Shown here: one piece after another, positions 1 to 8,853 of the stretch
Numbering within the stretch: position 1 is the first letter of the stretch
Layout: the number at the start of each line of letters is the position of its first letter
Assembly: GCF_001693275.1 (NCBI RefSeq)
Contig: NZ_CP016477.1
Coordinates: 2,666,001-2,730,000 of the forward strand
From: Picosynechococcus sp. PCC 7117
GTDB lineage: Bacteria; Cyanobacteriota; Cyanobacteriia; Cyanobacteriales; MRBY01
Direction of reading: 5' to 3'
Length of the DNA: 64,000 nt
Notes under the pieces: model-generated
Database searches by the model: none
What the model was told of the DNA's origin: nothing
Seen by the model: the letters and a program-made list of their open reading frames with translations, nothing else
Made by a program: the position numbers and the translations under genes

Positions 1-395
1 ACGCCAATGGTTTTTTTGACGGGGGGGTCACTGGGTTTGTCGGCGATTTCAATTTCTAGGTGACCATGCTCAACAATGGGCAGATCGAATTGGGAGATTT
101 GATAGTTTTTGGGTAGGTCTGGATAAAAATATTGTTTTCGGTCAAATTTGCTGTAGGGGCTGATTTTTGCATTGAGGGCCAGGCCCATTTTCACCGCCGA
201 TTCCAGCACCTTTTCGTTTAAAACGGGCAAAACTCCAGGATAGCCTAGGCAGACGGGACAGACATTGCTGTTGGGGTCGCTGTCAAATTTAGTAGAACAA
301 TGACAAAAAATTTTGCTGGCGGTATTGAGCTGACAATGGGTTTCGAGCCCAATAATCGCTTCATACTCGGTTTTGCGGGGTGCTGCAACTGCCAT
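1..395 (-). CDS. gatB: Aspartyl/glutamyl-tRNA amidotransferase subunit B (N-terminal part, runs off window)
   Basis: GatB is the kinase/tRNA-binding subunit of the GatCAB complex, which amidates Glu-tRNA(Gln) and, in many bacteria, Asp-tRNA(Asn) in the cytosol. The visible N-terminus has the family hallmark [13 protein letters not shown], then a CHC...CPVC zinc-binding arrangement, the phrase [11 protein letters not shown], and the downstream [20 protein letters not shown] block. About 131 codons are present and the rest lies beyond position 1. The ATG at 393-395 opens [16 protein letters not shown], a normal GatB start. Family assignment is near certain; completeness cannot be judged. Confidence 0.97.
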   Translation of the reverse strand, partial: MAVAAPRKTEYEAIIGLETHCQLNTASKIFCHCSTKFDSDPNSNVCPVCLGYPGVLPVLNEKVLESAVKMGLALNAKISPYSKFDRKQYFYPDLPKNYQISQFDLPIVEHGHLEIEIADKPSDPPVKKTIG

Positions 396-512
396 AGGAC
401 TTTTTTTATTTAGGAAACGTACAAAAATCAATAGCCTCTATTCTATCCTTGGCTGGTTGAGTTACTGTGCTCGGTTAGGGTGATACCAAGGAAAAAGCAT
501 TGTTATTACAGC

Positions 513-1112
513 TCAGAGAGCAAAGAGATCCTGTGGGGTCAGGGTCAATTCAGGAAACTGTTTTGAAACCAGCTTCTCTTCTTGTGTGAAAATCCTTTCA
601 TCGTATAGACCTTCATTAAAAGTCAGAATTGTAATTTTTTCGGCGCTCGGATCAATGAGCCAATATTCCGGAACGGCGATCGCCGCATATTCAGAGCGCT
701 TATAACGGTAATCTCGAATCACCGACTCTGGATTGACAATTTCCACGACCAAGTTGGGTGTCGATTGATAGATGCCAGCTTGATCCACCGCAGCGGCAAC
801 CTTTTGTTGATCAACCACCATCAAATCGGCAATCCGTGATTTTGCGTAACCAACCCGCAACCCTGTTTCCCGGAGGCAGTACAGGGGGAGATTTAAGCGC
901 GTGATTTCTTGTTTCAGGCGATCGCCCAATTTTTCCGCAAGTAAAATATGGCGAAAGGTGGGGGGCGTCATTGCAACTAAATTGCCATCTTCAAGTTCGT
1001 AGCGGGTATCGGTGCCGTCATCATGGCAATACGCTTCAAAGCTATAACGGTTTGTCGAGGTGGCAACCATGGGCGGAAGTTTCTTTAGGGAAATAACTTC
1101 ATTGCTTCCCAT
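513..1112 (-). CDS. Uma2 family (DUF820) PD-(D/E)XK nuclease-like protein
   Basis: This 199-residue protein belongs to the Uma2/DUF820 family, which is greatly expanded in cyanobacteria and has a restriction-endonuclease-like fold. Visible family blocks are YELEDGNLVAM (about 38-48), RIADLMVV with the candidate catalytic Asp near 96, VVEIVNPES with Glu near 124, YKRSEYA with Lys near 138, and YWLIDP near 150. The acidic and Lys residues of a PD-(D/E)XK centre are all there, so the protein could be catalytically competent. It stands alone between gatB and aroH. The biological role of the family is not established; some members sit in or near mobile DNA. An alternative start at the Met near residue 15 is possible. 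Confidence 0.85.
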   Translation of the reverse strand: MGSNEVISLKKLPPMVATSTNRYSFEAYCHDDGTDTRYELEDGNLVAMTPPTFRHILLAEKLGDRLKQEITRLNLPLYCLRETGLRVGYAKSRIADLMVVDQQKVAAAVDQAGIYQSTPNLVVEIVNPESVIRDYRYKRSEYAAIAVPEYWLIDPSAEKITILTFNEGLYDERIFTQEEKLVSKQFPELTLTPQDLFAL

Positions 1113-1146
1113 TGTACTGGACTGTTTTTCCAGACATCGTTAAACG

Positions 1147-1563
1147 TTAACGGCTCGCAATTTGGGCGAGGTGCCAATCGGGGCGGAGGTTTTGGGCGTG
1201 GCGCAGGTAAGAGTGGTAAATCTCCGCCTGGGGTTTGGGGGTATTGAGGTGAATTAAGACGCGAATACAACGCTCCAGGCTTCCTTGGACAGCCATTTGC
1301 TGCACATCGAGGAGGGGCACATTATCCCAGTTGGGCCGTTGCCGGGCGATCGCCGCCGGAAAAATAGCGTCCAAATCGGCAGTGGCAGTGAACACCACAC
1401 TGATAATTTCTTCGGGGTCTAGTTGGTTGCGGACTTCAATGTCATCGAGTAGTTCCCGCACCGCATCGGCGATCGCCTCCTTGGTATTGGCCGTTGCTGT
1501 AATTGCGCCTCGAATAGCCCGCACCTTCCAGTCCACGTTGGTTTCCTCCGCCTCAAGCATCAA
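1147..1563 (-). CDS. aroH: Chorismate mutase, AroH type
   Basis: This is a monofunctional chorismate mutase of the Bacillus AroH fold. It rearranges chorismate to prephenate at the branch to phenylalanine and tyrosine. The 138 residues match the usual AroH length. Diagnostic segments are VRAIRGAITA at the N-terminus, AVRELLDDI, EEIISVVFTATADLDAIFPA, and PLLDVQQMAVQGSLERCIRVLIHLNT, which carries the conserved C-terminal Arg region. It starts 12 bases downstream of the sppA stop on the same strand, so the two genes are probably co-transcribed although functionally unrelated. The first two codons are both Met, so the exact start is uncertain by one residue. Confidence 0.93.
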   Translation of the reverse strand: MMLEAEETNVDWKVRAIRGAITATANTKEAIADAVRELLDDIEVRNQLDPEEIISVVFTATADLDAIFPAAIARQRPNWDNVPLLDVQQMAVQGSLERCIRVLIHLNTPKPQAEIYHSYLRHAQNLRPDWHLAQIASR

Positions 1564-1575
1564 AAATTTTCGAAA

Positions 1576-2394
1576 TTAGGGTCGATAGAGCCACAGGGGG
1601 TGTCCCGCCGTTGCCAGTTCAAATTCTACCCAATTAAGGGCGTTCCCCACGGGCGAACTCAGTTGATTGCGACTCAAAAGGCGAGTAATCAGGGGTTTGG
1701 GTTCCTCAATGGTGCGACATTCTGCCTTATCTGGATCTAAGCCCGCTAATTTTGCGGCCCAAATACGTGCATCTTCTTCAGTGCCGAGGCGATCAACGAC
1801 ACCAAGCTCCTGCGCTTGTTCTCCGGTAAAAATGCGACCATCGGCAAAGGTTTTCACTGTTTCCACATCCAGATTGCGGGCTTCGGCGACGGTTTTGACA
1901 AATTGGCCGTAGCTGACATCGATCATTTCCTGGAGAATATTTTCTTCCGCTTCGGTCAACTCCCGGTCAAAGGACAAAATATCCTTGTAGGGGCCAGACT
2001 TAATCACCTTAAAAGAGACACCAACCTTTTCGAGAAGCCGCTCTAGGTTATTGCCCCGCAAAATAACGCCGATGCTGCCTGTAATTGTCCCCGGATTTGC
2101 AACGATGTGCTGCGCTCCCATGCCGATGTAAACGCCCCCGGAAGCCGAAATATTGCCGAAGCTGGCGACAATCTTTGTTTTTTCCTGGAGTTTTTTGAGG
2201 GCGTAATAAATTTCTTGGGAGTCGCCCACGGTGCCCCCAGGGGAATCGATCCGCAACAGCAGGGCCGGATATTTTTTCTCTTCGACTTCTTCGAGGGCTT
2301 TTAGGACTCGTTTTCGGGTATCAGCGGCGATCGCCCCGGTGATTTCAATACGCGCAACTTGTTTACGGGTTTTCGGAGGAAACGGCCACACCAT
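1576..2394 (-). CDS. sppA: Signal peptide peptidase SppA, short form
   Basis: SppA is a membrane-associated Ser/Lys protease that degrades leftover signal peptides; cyanobacterial forms have also been linked to thylakoid and light acclimation. At 272 residues this is the short single-domain form. The nucleophile lies in ISASGGVYIG (Ser near 85) and the general-base Lys in SGPYKD (near 137). The family blocks LLLRIDSPGGTV and ITGSIGVIL are also present. No convincing N-terminal membrane anchor is visible (the protein begins MVWPFPPKTRK), so membrane attachment may be peripheral. It is followed closely by aroH. Function is confident; the substrates are not known from sequence. Confidence 0.93.
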   Translation of the reverse strand: MVWPFPPKTRKQVARIEITGAIAADTRKRVLKALEEVEEKKYPALLLRIDSPGGTVGDSQEIYYALKKLQEKTKIVASFGNISASGGVYIGMGAQHIVANPGTITGSIGVILRGNNLERLLEKVGVSFKVIKSGPYKDILSFDRELTEAEENILQEMIDVSYGQFVKTVAEARNLDVETVKTFADGRIFTGEQAQELGVVDRLGTEEDARIWAAKLAGLDPDKAECRTIEEPKPLITRLLSRNQLSSPVGNALNWVEFELATAGHPLWLYRP

Positions 2395-2467
2395 AGGGAT
2401 TTGTCAAAAATAAATAATGAAATGTTAGCAGGCCCTGCAGATTAGACGTTGAGGGCACTAATCCCCT

Positions 2468-2575
2468 ATGCTAACTGATCCGCTGGGTTTTACCGTGGTT
2501 TTTCCGGCGGTAGTGGGCAAGTTTTGGGGGCCAGTGGCGGGGGGACTGTACGGGAAAGAACAACAAAAATTATAA
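2468..2575 (+). CDS. Possible 35-residue small ORF, unverified
   Basis: An ATG at 2468 opens 35 codons ending at TAA 2573-2575, in the spacer between sppA and the EamA transporter. The peptide is hydrophobic and Gly/Val-rich, with a charged end (GKEQQKL). I do not recognise it as any small photosynthetic subunit. There is no strong ribosome-binding site, so this may be chance coding. It is listed only because the spacer is otherwise empty. Confidence 0.15.
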   Translation: MLTDPLGFTVVFPAVVGKFWGPVAGGLYGKEQQKL

Positions 2576-2636
2576 ATTTCCCCTATGCTTAACATTACTA
2601 CACATTACCGCGAGTCTTTATAGTTGCCCTGAATTT

Positions 2637-3656
2637 ATGGCCCTCAATCTCTCGAAGTCGAACTTTAGTCAATTTCCCTTGGTACTGATTGCACCCTTTT
2701 TCCTGTGGGGTACGGCCATGGTCGCGATGAAGGGCGTGATCCCCCAAACCACACCTCTTTTTCTAGGAGGGGTGCGCTTAGTGCCAGCGGGATTATTGGT
2801 GTTGCTGTTCGGACTCCTATCGGGACGCGATCGCCACATTTCTTGGCAGGGTTGGCTCTGGATTGGCCTTTTTGCCCTAGTCGATGGCCTCATGTTCCAA
2901 GGCTTTTTAGCAGAGGGACTCGTGAAAACGGGAGCAGGATTGGGTTCCGTGATGATTGATTCGCAACCCCTTGCCGTGGCCCTTTTATCGAGTTGGCTAT
3001 TTGGGGAAGTGATCGGCCTCTGGGGTTGGCTAGGGTTAGGTTTCGGGATTTTGGGGATTAGCTTAATTGGCATTCCTGATGCGTGGATTTTGGCGCTGTT
3101 CCAGGGAGATCTTTCTTTTTTTCAGTGGGAAAACCTCGGTATTAGTGGTGAAGTGTTGATGCTGGGAGCTTCCCTATCGATGGCAGTGGGCACGATTTTA
3201 ATCCGTTATGTCAGTCGCCATGCGGATCCGGTGATGGCAACGGGCTGGCACATGATTCTCGGCGGGATTCCGCTCTTTATTGCTTCGGATCAACTAGAAA
3301 CCCTGCAATGGCAATTTATTAGCACGTCGGGCTGGTGGGCCTTGGCCTATGCCACGATTTTTGGCAGTGCGATCGCCTATAGTTTATTTTTCTACCTGGC
3401 GTCCGAGGGGAATTTAACCAGTCTTAGCGCCCTGACGTTCCTCACCCCTGTTTTTGCTCTAATTTTCGGCAATGTCCTCCTCAACGAAAAATTAAGCCCC
3501 CTGCAATGGGTCGGTGTGGGCTTGACCCTGGTGAGCATTTATTTAATTAACCAACGGGAAAAAATTGCCGCTTGGTTTTCCCAAACTGAAGCTGTAGCAG
3601 GGGTAGGCACGCCCCAGGACAGTAAAATTCCCGTCGAAAGCAGTAAACAAAATTAG
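2637..3656 (+). CDS. EamA/DMT-superfamily transporter
   Basis: This 339-residue integral membrane protein has two EamA repeats, each about five hydrophobic helices, typical of the drug/metabolite transporter superfamily. The first repeat (residues about 14-145) includes FFLWGTAMVAMKG and a GAGLGSVMIDSQPLAVALLSSWLFGE block. The second (about 175-305) includes LSALTFLTPVFALIFGNVLLNEKLSPLQWVGVGLTL, the standard last-helices signature. The C-terminal 30 residues are a soluble tail. Members export amino acids, metabolites or drugs, and the substrate cannot be told from sequence. The last four bases overlap the end of the convergent esterase gene. Confidence 0.9.
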   Translation: MALNLSKSNFSQFPLVLIAPFFLWGTAMVAMKGVIPQTTPLFLGGVRLVPAGLLVLLFGLLSGRDRHISWQGWLWIGLFALVDGLMFQGFLAEGLVKTGAGLGSVMIDSQPLAVALLSSWLFGEVIGLWGWLGLGFGILGISLIGIPDAWILALFQGDLSFFQWENLGISGEVLMLGASLSMAVGTILIRYVSRHADPVMATGWHMILGGIPLFIASDQLETLQWQFISTSGWWALAYATIFGSAIAYSLFFYLASEGNLTSLSALTFLTPVFALIFGNVLLNEKLSPLQWVGVGLTLVSIYLINQREKIAAWFSQTEAVAGVGTPQDSKIPVESSKQN

Positions 3657-4288
3657 GTTTCTTTCTGAAGCAAATGCTGGTTTAGAAACTGGGATATTCG
3701 GGCTAAGGCGATCGCCGGAATTTCGTGGCCCCCAGAAAATTCAAAATAGTCGAGGGGAACGCCCACTTGACCCAGTTGGGTTTTGGCTTGGTGGGCTGCT
3801 TGGATCGGCACCACGGGATCTTGGGTGCCGTGGATTAGTAACGTCGGCGAAAAATCCCCTGGCCGTCTTTGGGGTTCGTAATGGAGATAGCCGCTGCAAC
3901 TACAAAGGGCCGCGAAATTGAACTGTAAACCGACATCGAGGGTCATCGCGCCTCCCTGGGAAAAGCCAATCATCGCGGTTCGTTCCGGAGGAATGCCCGT
4001 ATTTTCTGGTAGGATTTGCAGCCACTGAAAAAGGCGATCACGCGCCTCTGGCAAACCCTGAAAATCTTCCCGTTCCAGGGCATACCAAGCCCGCCCCTGG
4101 GGACTTTGGAAATGGGGAAAAGGTGCATTGGGGAAAAGAAAGTGACAGTGGGGAAGATCCAGCATCCGGGCCAAGGGCTTGAGGTCATGGTAGTTGGCCC
4201 CCCAACCGTGGAGCATCACCACCAAATATTGCGCGGTCTCCGGTGGGCAGTTGGCAAATTCTAAACTTTCTAACGGGGCGATCGCCAT
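3653..4288 (-). CDS. Alpha/beta hydrolase, phospholipase/carboxylesterase family
   Basis: This 211-residue serine hydrolase belongs to the YpfH/carboxylesterase-2 family (Pfam Abhydrolase_2). Visible elements are VVMLHGWGAN with the oxyanion-hole region (about 23-32), the nucleophile elbow IGFSQGGAM (Ser near 110), the acid in HGTQDPVVP (Asp near 157), and the catalytic His in SGGHEIP (near 188). The triad is therefore complete. It is likely a cytosolic esterase acting on short acyl or thioester substrates; the actual substrate is unknown. It converges on the EamA gene with a 4-base tail overlap. Confidence 0.88.
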   Translation of the reverse strand: MAIAPLESLEFANCPPETAQYLVVMLHGWGANYHDLKPLARMLDLPHCHFLFPNAPFPHFQSPQGRAWYALEREDFQGLPEARDRLFQWLQILPENTGIPPERTAMIGFSQGGAMTLDVGLQFNFAALCSCSGYLHYEPQRRPGDFSPTLLIHGTQDPVVPIQAAHQAKTQLGQVGVPLDYFEFSGGHEIPAIALARISQFLNQHLLQKET

Positions 4289-4332
4289 AATTTTCTATTC
4301 TCCAAATTTTCAAAACATTAAATACCGCAAAC

Positions 4333-4361
4333 AAAAAAAGAGAGCCGCCATAGCCCTCTTT
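4333..4361 (-). terminator. Rho-independent terminator of ndhH
   Basis: Read on the minus strand just after the ndhH stop, a 9-bp stem (AAAGAGGGC with GCTCTCTTT, including one G-U pair) closes a 7-base loop. It runs directly into seven T residues. Position, stem and T-tract fit an intrinsic terminator for ndhH. Confidence 0.75.
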
Positions 4362-4382
4362 CACATTTCTCACTCAGAACAA

Positions 4383-5567
4383 TTAACGGTCAACGGAACC
4401 CATAATCACGTCAATGCTACCGAGGATCGCCATAATGTCCGCTACTTTCACGCCCTTTAGCAGGTGGGGCAAAATTTGGAGGTTATTGAAGTCTGCCGAA
4501 CGAATTTTCCAGCGCCAGGGGAACACATTGTTATTGCCCTGGATGAAAATTCCCACTTCGCCTTTGCCACTTTCGAGACGGACATAATGTTCACCGTCAG
4601 GAATTTTAAAGGTCGGCGCAACTTTTTTCGCGATGTATTGGTAATCGAAGTCGTTCCATTCGGATTTTTTCCCTTCTAACATCCGCTTGGCTTCGAGGTT
4701 TTCGTAGGCACCGCCGGGCATTCCTTTCAGGGCTTGGCGAATAATTTTCACTGACTCGCGCATTTCCCGAATCCGCACCAGATAACGGGCAAAACAGTCC
4801 CCAGCAGTTTCCCACTGCACATCCCAGTCAAAATCGTCGTAGCATTCGTAGTGGTCTACCTTGCGGAGATCCCATTTCACCCCAGAGGCCCGTAACATTG
4901 GCCCTGACAGACTCCAGTTGATCGCTTCATCGCGGGTGATCGTGCCGACCCCTTCTACCCGGCGGCGGAAAATGGGGTTATTGGTGATTAGTTTTTCGTA
5001 TTCATCAACTTTGGGATCGAAATAATCGCAAAAATCTAAACATTTATCGTTCCAACCATAGGGCAGATCGACGGCTACACCACCAATGCGGAAATAGTTG
5101 TTGTTAATTAGGCGCATTCCGGTGGCGGCTTCCCACAGATCATAGATCATTTCCCGTTCCCGGAAGATGTAGAAGAAAGGCGTCTGGGCACCGACATCCG
5201 CGAGGAAGGGGCCAAGCCAAAGAAGGTGATTGGCAATGCGGTTCAGCTCCAGCATGATCACGCGGATATATTGGGCGCGCTTCGGTACTTCGATATCGGC
5301 GAGTTTTTCGGGGGCATTAACGGTGATCGCTTCGTTAAACATCCCTGCGGCGTAGTCCCAACGACTCACATAGGGGACATACATGACATTGGTGCGATTT
5401 TCGGCAATTTTTTCCATACCCCGGTGCAGATAGCCGATGACGGGTTCGCAATCAACGACGTCTTCCCCGTCAAGGGTGACGATCAAGCGTAATACGCCGT
5501 GCATGGAGGGGTGGTGAGGCCCCATGTTAATCACCATAGGTTCGGTACGAGTTTCAATTCTTGTCAT
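4383..5567 (-). CDS. ndhH: NAD(P)H-quinone oxidoreductase subunit H
   Basis: NdhH is the 49-kDa-type hydrophilic subunit of the cyanobacterial NDH-1 complex. It sits in the peripheral arm on the cytoplasmic face of the thylakoid and helps form the quinone-binding site for cyclic electron flow, respiration and CO2 uptake. The 394-residue length is standard. Hallmarks are [15 protein letters not shown] (about 14-28), [28 protein letters not shown], and the C-terminal [16 protein letters not shown]. It is a single-gene unit here, away from the ndhAIGE cluster, as in other cyanobacteria, and is followed by a good terminator. Confidence 0.98.
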   Translation of the reverse strand: MTRIETRTEPMVINMGPHHPSMHGVLRLIVTLDGEDVVDCEPVIGYLHRGMEKIAENRTNVMYVPYVSRWDYAAGMFNEAITVNAPEKLADIEVPKRAQYIRVIMLELNRIANHLLWLGPFLADVGAQTPFFYIFREREMIYDLWEAATGMRLINNNYFRIGGVAVDLPYGWNDKCLDFCDYFDPKVDEYEKLITNNPIFRRRVEGVGTITRDEAINWSLSGPMLRASGVKWDLRKVDHYECYDDFDWDVQWETAGDCFARYLVRIREMRESVKIIRQALKGMPGGAYENLEAKRMLEGKKSEWNDFDYQYIAKKVAPTFKIPDGEHYVRLESGKGEVGIFIQGNNNVFPWRWKIRSADFNNLQILPHLLKGVKVADIMAILGSIDVIMGSVDR

Positions 5568-5753
5568 GGATCCGCAGGTCTTCCGTTATGCTTATTTAAA
5601 TTAAATCTGGTGATGGGGTGAGATGGTTTGTTTGTGCATTGCGTTTTTCCAATCTCCTGAATCACCGTTGCTTATGAGTTGCAGTGATTGGCTTTTAGAT
5701 GGTTTGACGCTAGGTTTATTTACTCTCTGAACATTATAAAGTTTCGCTTAACC

Positions 5754-6530
5754 ATGACAAGCTTGCCCACTTTTCGGCGATCGCCTCTTCTGTTACAGGC
5801 GTTGACCCACCGCTCCTTTGCCAACGAACAACCAGAGACAATCCAAGACAATGAGCGTCTGGAATTTTTAGGCGATGCGGTGCTCAAGTTCATCATGGGA
5901 AAGCTGCTGTATGAGCGTTATCCTGACTTTCAGGAAGGGGAACTGAGCCGGTTGCGGGCCAGTTTAGAAAATAATCGCCACCAGCTCGCTGAATTTGCCC
6001 AGGCCTTGGGTCTCGATCAGATCTTGCGCCTCGGCAAAGGGGCCGAAAAGGAAGGGGCCAGGCAAAACCCAGAGATTTTAAGTAATACCTTTGAGGCGGT
6101 CGTCGGGGCTTACTTTCTAGATGCGGGGATCGAAGCGGCGATCGCCTTTGTCGAAACCTTAGTCATTCCCGTGGCCGATCGCCTCGTGCAACAACCAAGC
6201 AATTCCCTCGCCCAAAATTTCAAAGGCCAATTGCAAGAGTGGGCCTTAGCAAACCACGGTGAAATCCCGAAATACAAAACCCTAGAGGAATCCGGGGCCG
6301 ACCATGCAAAAACTTTTACGGTGGCGGTTTATCTCCAAGGACAGGAATGGGGCCGGGGTCAAGCGGCCTCGAAGAAGCAAGCCCAAAAAGCCGCAGCCCA
6401 GGTTGCTTTACAAAAATTAACCTCTTCATCAGTGCCCACCGAGCCGTCTCCTAAACCACCTGCAACAGATGATCGTTTTGCCCTCCTCCAAGCCCTTGCC
6501 ACCCAAATCACCCCGCGCCAATCCCTTTAA
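5754..6530 (+). CDS. rnc: Ribonuclease III
   Basis: RNase III cleaves double-stranded RNA during rRNA and mRNA processing. The catalytic domain (residues about 10-150) contains the signature NERLEFLGDAVL and the downstream acidic block NTFEAVVGAYFLD, which supply the Mg-binding Glu/Asp residues. A double-stranded-RNA-binding domain follows (about 165-235, FKGQLQEWA to KKAAAQVALQKL). The open frame extends upstream to 5688, but the extra residues do not resemble the family. I therefore place the start at ATG 5754 (MTSLPTFRRSP), giving 258 residues. A Pro/Ser-rich tail of about 25 residues follows the RNA-binding domain. Confidence 0.95.
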   Translation: MTSLPTFRRSPLLLQALTHRSFANEQPETIQDNERLEFLGDAVLKFIMGKLLYERYPDFQEGELSRLRASLENNRHQLAEFAQALGLDQILRLGKGAEKEGARQNPEILSNTFEAVVGAYFLDAGIEAAIAFVETLVIPVADRLVQQPSNSLAQNFKGQLQEWALANHGEIPKYKTLEESGADHAKTFTVAVYLQGQEWGRGQAASKKQAQKAAAQVALQKLTSSSVPTEPSPKPPATDDRFALLQALATQITPRQSL

Positions 6531-6658
6531 TTGGGCGAGAAAATGGCTGTCCTTGATCCCCGATGCAGGCTTGGTTTGGTGTCGCTGCGAAAAATTTCGA
6601 TACAATATAGTGTGATTTACTTTACAAAACCACACAATTCATTGACGGCGAAACCACT

Positions 6659-8380
6659 GTGACCCAGTATCCTTCCGTTGCCCCCGACCACAAACTTGGT
6701 TCTACCACCTTGACCCGCTATGACGCCAAGGCGATCGCCAAACATTACCGTTGGCGACCCTGGCAATCCCTATGGCGGGCCTTTACGATTATTTGGTTAT
6801 TTGGGTGGTTTTCCTTCAAATTGTGGCTAGATAGTAAACGCGAAGAAGACCCCGAAACCCGCGCCCGTCGCGCTAACGAACTGCGTGAAATTCTGACCCG
6901 CTTAGGGCCGACATTTATCAAAGTGGGGCAAGCCCTTTCAACCCGGCCGGACTTGATTCGTCCCGACTTTCTCGAAGAATTAATCAAGCTCCAGGATCAA
7001 CTGCCTTCTTTTGATAACGAGATTGCCTTTGCGATTATTGAAAAAGATCTCGGTCGTCCCGTCGATGACATTTACCAAGAAATTTCCCCCCATCCCGTCG
7101 CGGCAGCCAGCCTCGCCCAGGTCTATCGGGCACGTTTGTATAGTGGTGAAGAAGTTGCCGTTAAGGTACAACGTCCCAAATTACTCCCGCTGCTGACCCT
7201 TGATCTGTACCTGATGCGTTTAGGGGCAAGCCTGTTTGCCCCCTATCTTCCCCTCAACTTGGGCCATGACTTGACGTTAATTGTTGATGAATTTGGCACC
7301 AAGCTTTTTGAAGAAATTGATTACATTAACGAAGGTTGCAACGCCGAGAAATTTGCCGCTAATTTTCGCGACGATCCCACCGTTAAAGTCCCTGCCATTT
7401 ATTGGGAATATACAAGCCATCGCCTTCTCACTCTGGAATGGATTCAAGGTTATAAGCTCAACGAATTAGACCGCATCCGTGCCGCTGGCCTAGACCCTGA
7501 CAAAATTATTGAAATTGGCGTAACCACGGGACTGCGACAATTGTTAGAACATGGTTTCTTTCATGCTGATCCCCACCCAGGTAATCTGTTTGCCACCTTT
7601 GATGGACGCATGGCCTACATTGATTTCGGCATGATGGATCAGTTGGATAACACCACCAAAGAGACCATTGCTAGTTCCGTTGTCCAGCTGATTAATCAGG
7701 ATTATCAAACTCTGGCGAAGGATTTTGTGGAATTGGGTTTTCTCGCCCCTAAAACAGATATCCGTCCGATTATTCCGGCCCTAGAAAAAGTATTAGGGAA
7801 AGCGGTGGGGGAAAGTGTCGGTGATTTTAATTTTAAGACGATTACCGATGAATTTTCGGCGCTGATGTATGAATATCCGTTCCGGGTGCCGGCCAAGTTT
7901 GCGCTGATTATCCGCTCCCTTGTGACCCAGGAGGGATTGGCCCTGAGTTTGAATCCGGATTTCAAAATCGTCGAAATTTCCTATCCTTATGTTTCCCGGC
8001 GTTTGTTAACCGCTGAAACCCCAGAGCTACGCCGCAAGCTCCTAGAAGTACTCTTTAAAGACGGAAAATTCCAATGGCATCGCCTCGAAAATATGTTGGC
8101 GATCGCCCAGGCAGATAATCAGTTTGATATTTTACCCACGGCCCAAATGGGTTTTCAATATCTAATGTCCGAAGAGGGTGCAGAAATTCGCCGGATGATC
8201 CTCCTGGCCTTAACGGAAGACGATCGCCTCCATACCGAAGAAGTACAACGACTCTGGGCGCTCCTGAAAGACGAATTTCAACCCCAAAAATTACTGGGGG
8301 CCGCCTGGTCAAACCTCCGTCAATTTTCCGGTGAGCGTTTAACGGCTGTTTTGCCGAGTTTCGCCCAATCTCGGTCATAA
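6659..8380 (+). CDS. ABC1/UbiB-family atypical protein kinase
   Basis: This 573-residue ABC1/ADCK-UbiB family protein is predicted to be membrane-associated. Family members support quinone or other isoprenoid-lipid metabolism and have weak or atypical kinase/ATPase activity. Visible motifs are IKVGQALSTRPD (the KxGQ motif, about 87-98), the Ala-rich loop AAASLAQVYRA, the VAVKVQRP lysine, the catalytic-loop equivalent FFHADPHPGNLF and the DFG equivalent YIDFGMMDQ. The start used is GTG 6659. Cyanobacteria and plastids carry several paralogues, so the exact substrate cannot be assigned. A TACAAT -10-like element lies about 55 bases upstream, at 6601-6606. Confidence 0.93.
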   Translation: MTQYPSVAPDHKLGSTTLTRYDAKAIAKHYRWRPWQSLWRAFTIIWLFGWFSFKLWLDSKREEDPETRARRANELREILTRLGPTFIKVGQALSTRPDLIRPDFLEELIKLQDQLPSFDNEIAFAIIEKDLGRPVDDIYQEISPHPVAAASLAQVYRARLYSGEEVAVKVQRPKLLPLLTLDLYLMRLGASLFAPYLPLNLGHDLTLIVDEFGTKLFEEIDYINEGCNAEKFAANFRDDPTVKVPAIYWEYTSHRLLTLEWIQGYKLNELDRIRAAGLDPDKIIEIGVTTGLRQLLEHGFFHADPHPGNLFATFDGRMAYIDFGMMDQLDNTTKETIASSVVQLINQDYQTLAKDFVELGFLAPKTDIRPIIPALEKVLGKAVGESVGDFNFKTITDEFSALMYEYPFRVPAKFALIIRSLVTQEGLALSLNPDFKIVEISYPYVSRRLLTAETPELRRKLLEVLFKDGKFQWHRLENMLAIAQADNQFDILPTAQMGFQYLMSEEGAEIRRMILLALTEDDRLHTEEVQRLWALLKDEFQPQKLLGAAWSNLRQFSGERLTAVLPSFAQSRS

Positions 8381-8415
8381 TGAAGGCTAGTTAATAAAGT
8401 TTTGTTAAAAAATCC

Positions 8416-8805
8416 ATGGAAGAATATTATTACTATTACATTCCCCAGCCGCCGTTTTTGTTGGTGGGCCTTGGCTTGTTTATTGCCCTAACTAGCGGCT
8501 TTGCGTTCCAGAGTACCCTGAAGCTCAAAGCACGGGGGATTGTTGCCAATAACGACGATATTCGCAAACAGTTATCCACCATTGATTTACAACTGCCTCT
8601 CTTTGGCATTGGTATGGGCATGAGTATTTTTCTCGCCAGTGGTTTAGAAGTCTTTTTTATCCCCGCTTGGTTTGCCTACAGCTTGTCTTTACCTTTAACT
8701 ATCGGCACTGTGGGTCTTTTATGGAAACAATTGGAGCGAGTCTTTGCCATTCTCCGGGAAGGTGGATCAAAAGCCCTAGAAGTTGATTCTTTCAATATTT
8801 TTTAA
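8416..8805 (+). CDS. Conserved hypothetical small membrane protein
   Basis: This 129-residue protein has an unusual N-terminus (MEEYYYYY). It then shows one hydrophobic segment near 13-33, a polar loop (about 35-65), and two further hydrophobic stretches (about 68-85 and 88-105), ending in a soluble tail. That suggests three membrane helices. I recognise no catalytic motif. It begins 35 bases after the UbiB-like gene and reads the same way, so co-transcription and a shared membrane role are plausible but unproven. Confidence 0.7.
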   Translation: MEEYYYYYIPQPPFLLVGLGLFIALTSGFAFQSTLKLKARGIVANNDDIRKQLSTIDLQLPLFGIGMGMSIFLASGLEVFFIPAWFAYSLSLPLTIGTVGLLWKQLERVFAILREGGSKALEVDSFNIF

Positions 8806-8853
8806 GGCCAATTTAGCGCCCAACACAACCGAATTATCGCTCAATCGCCTCCT

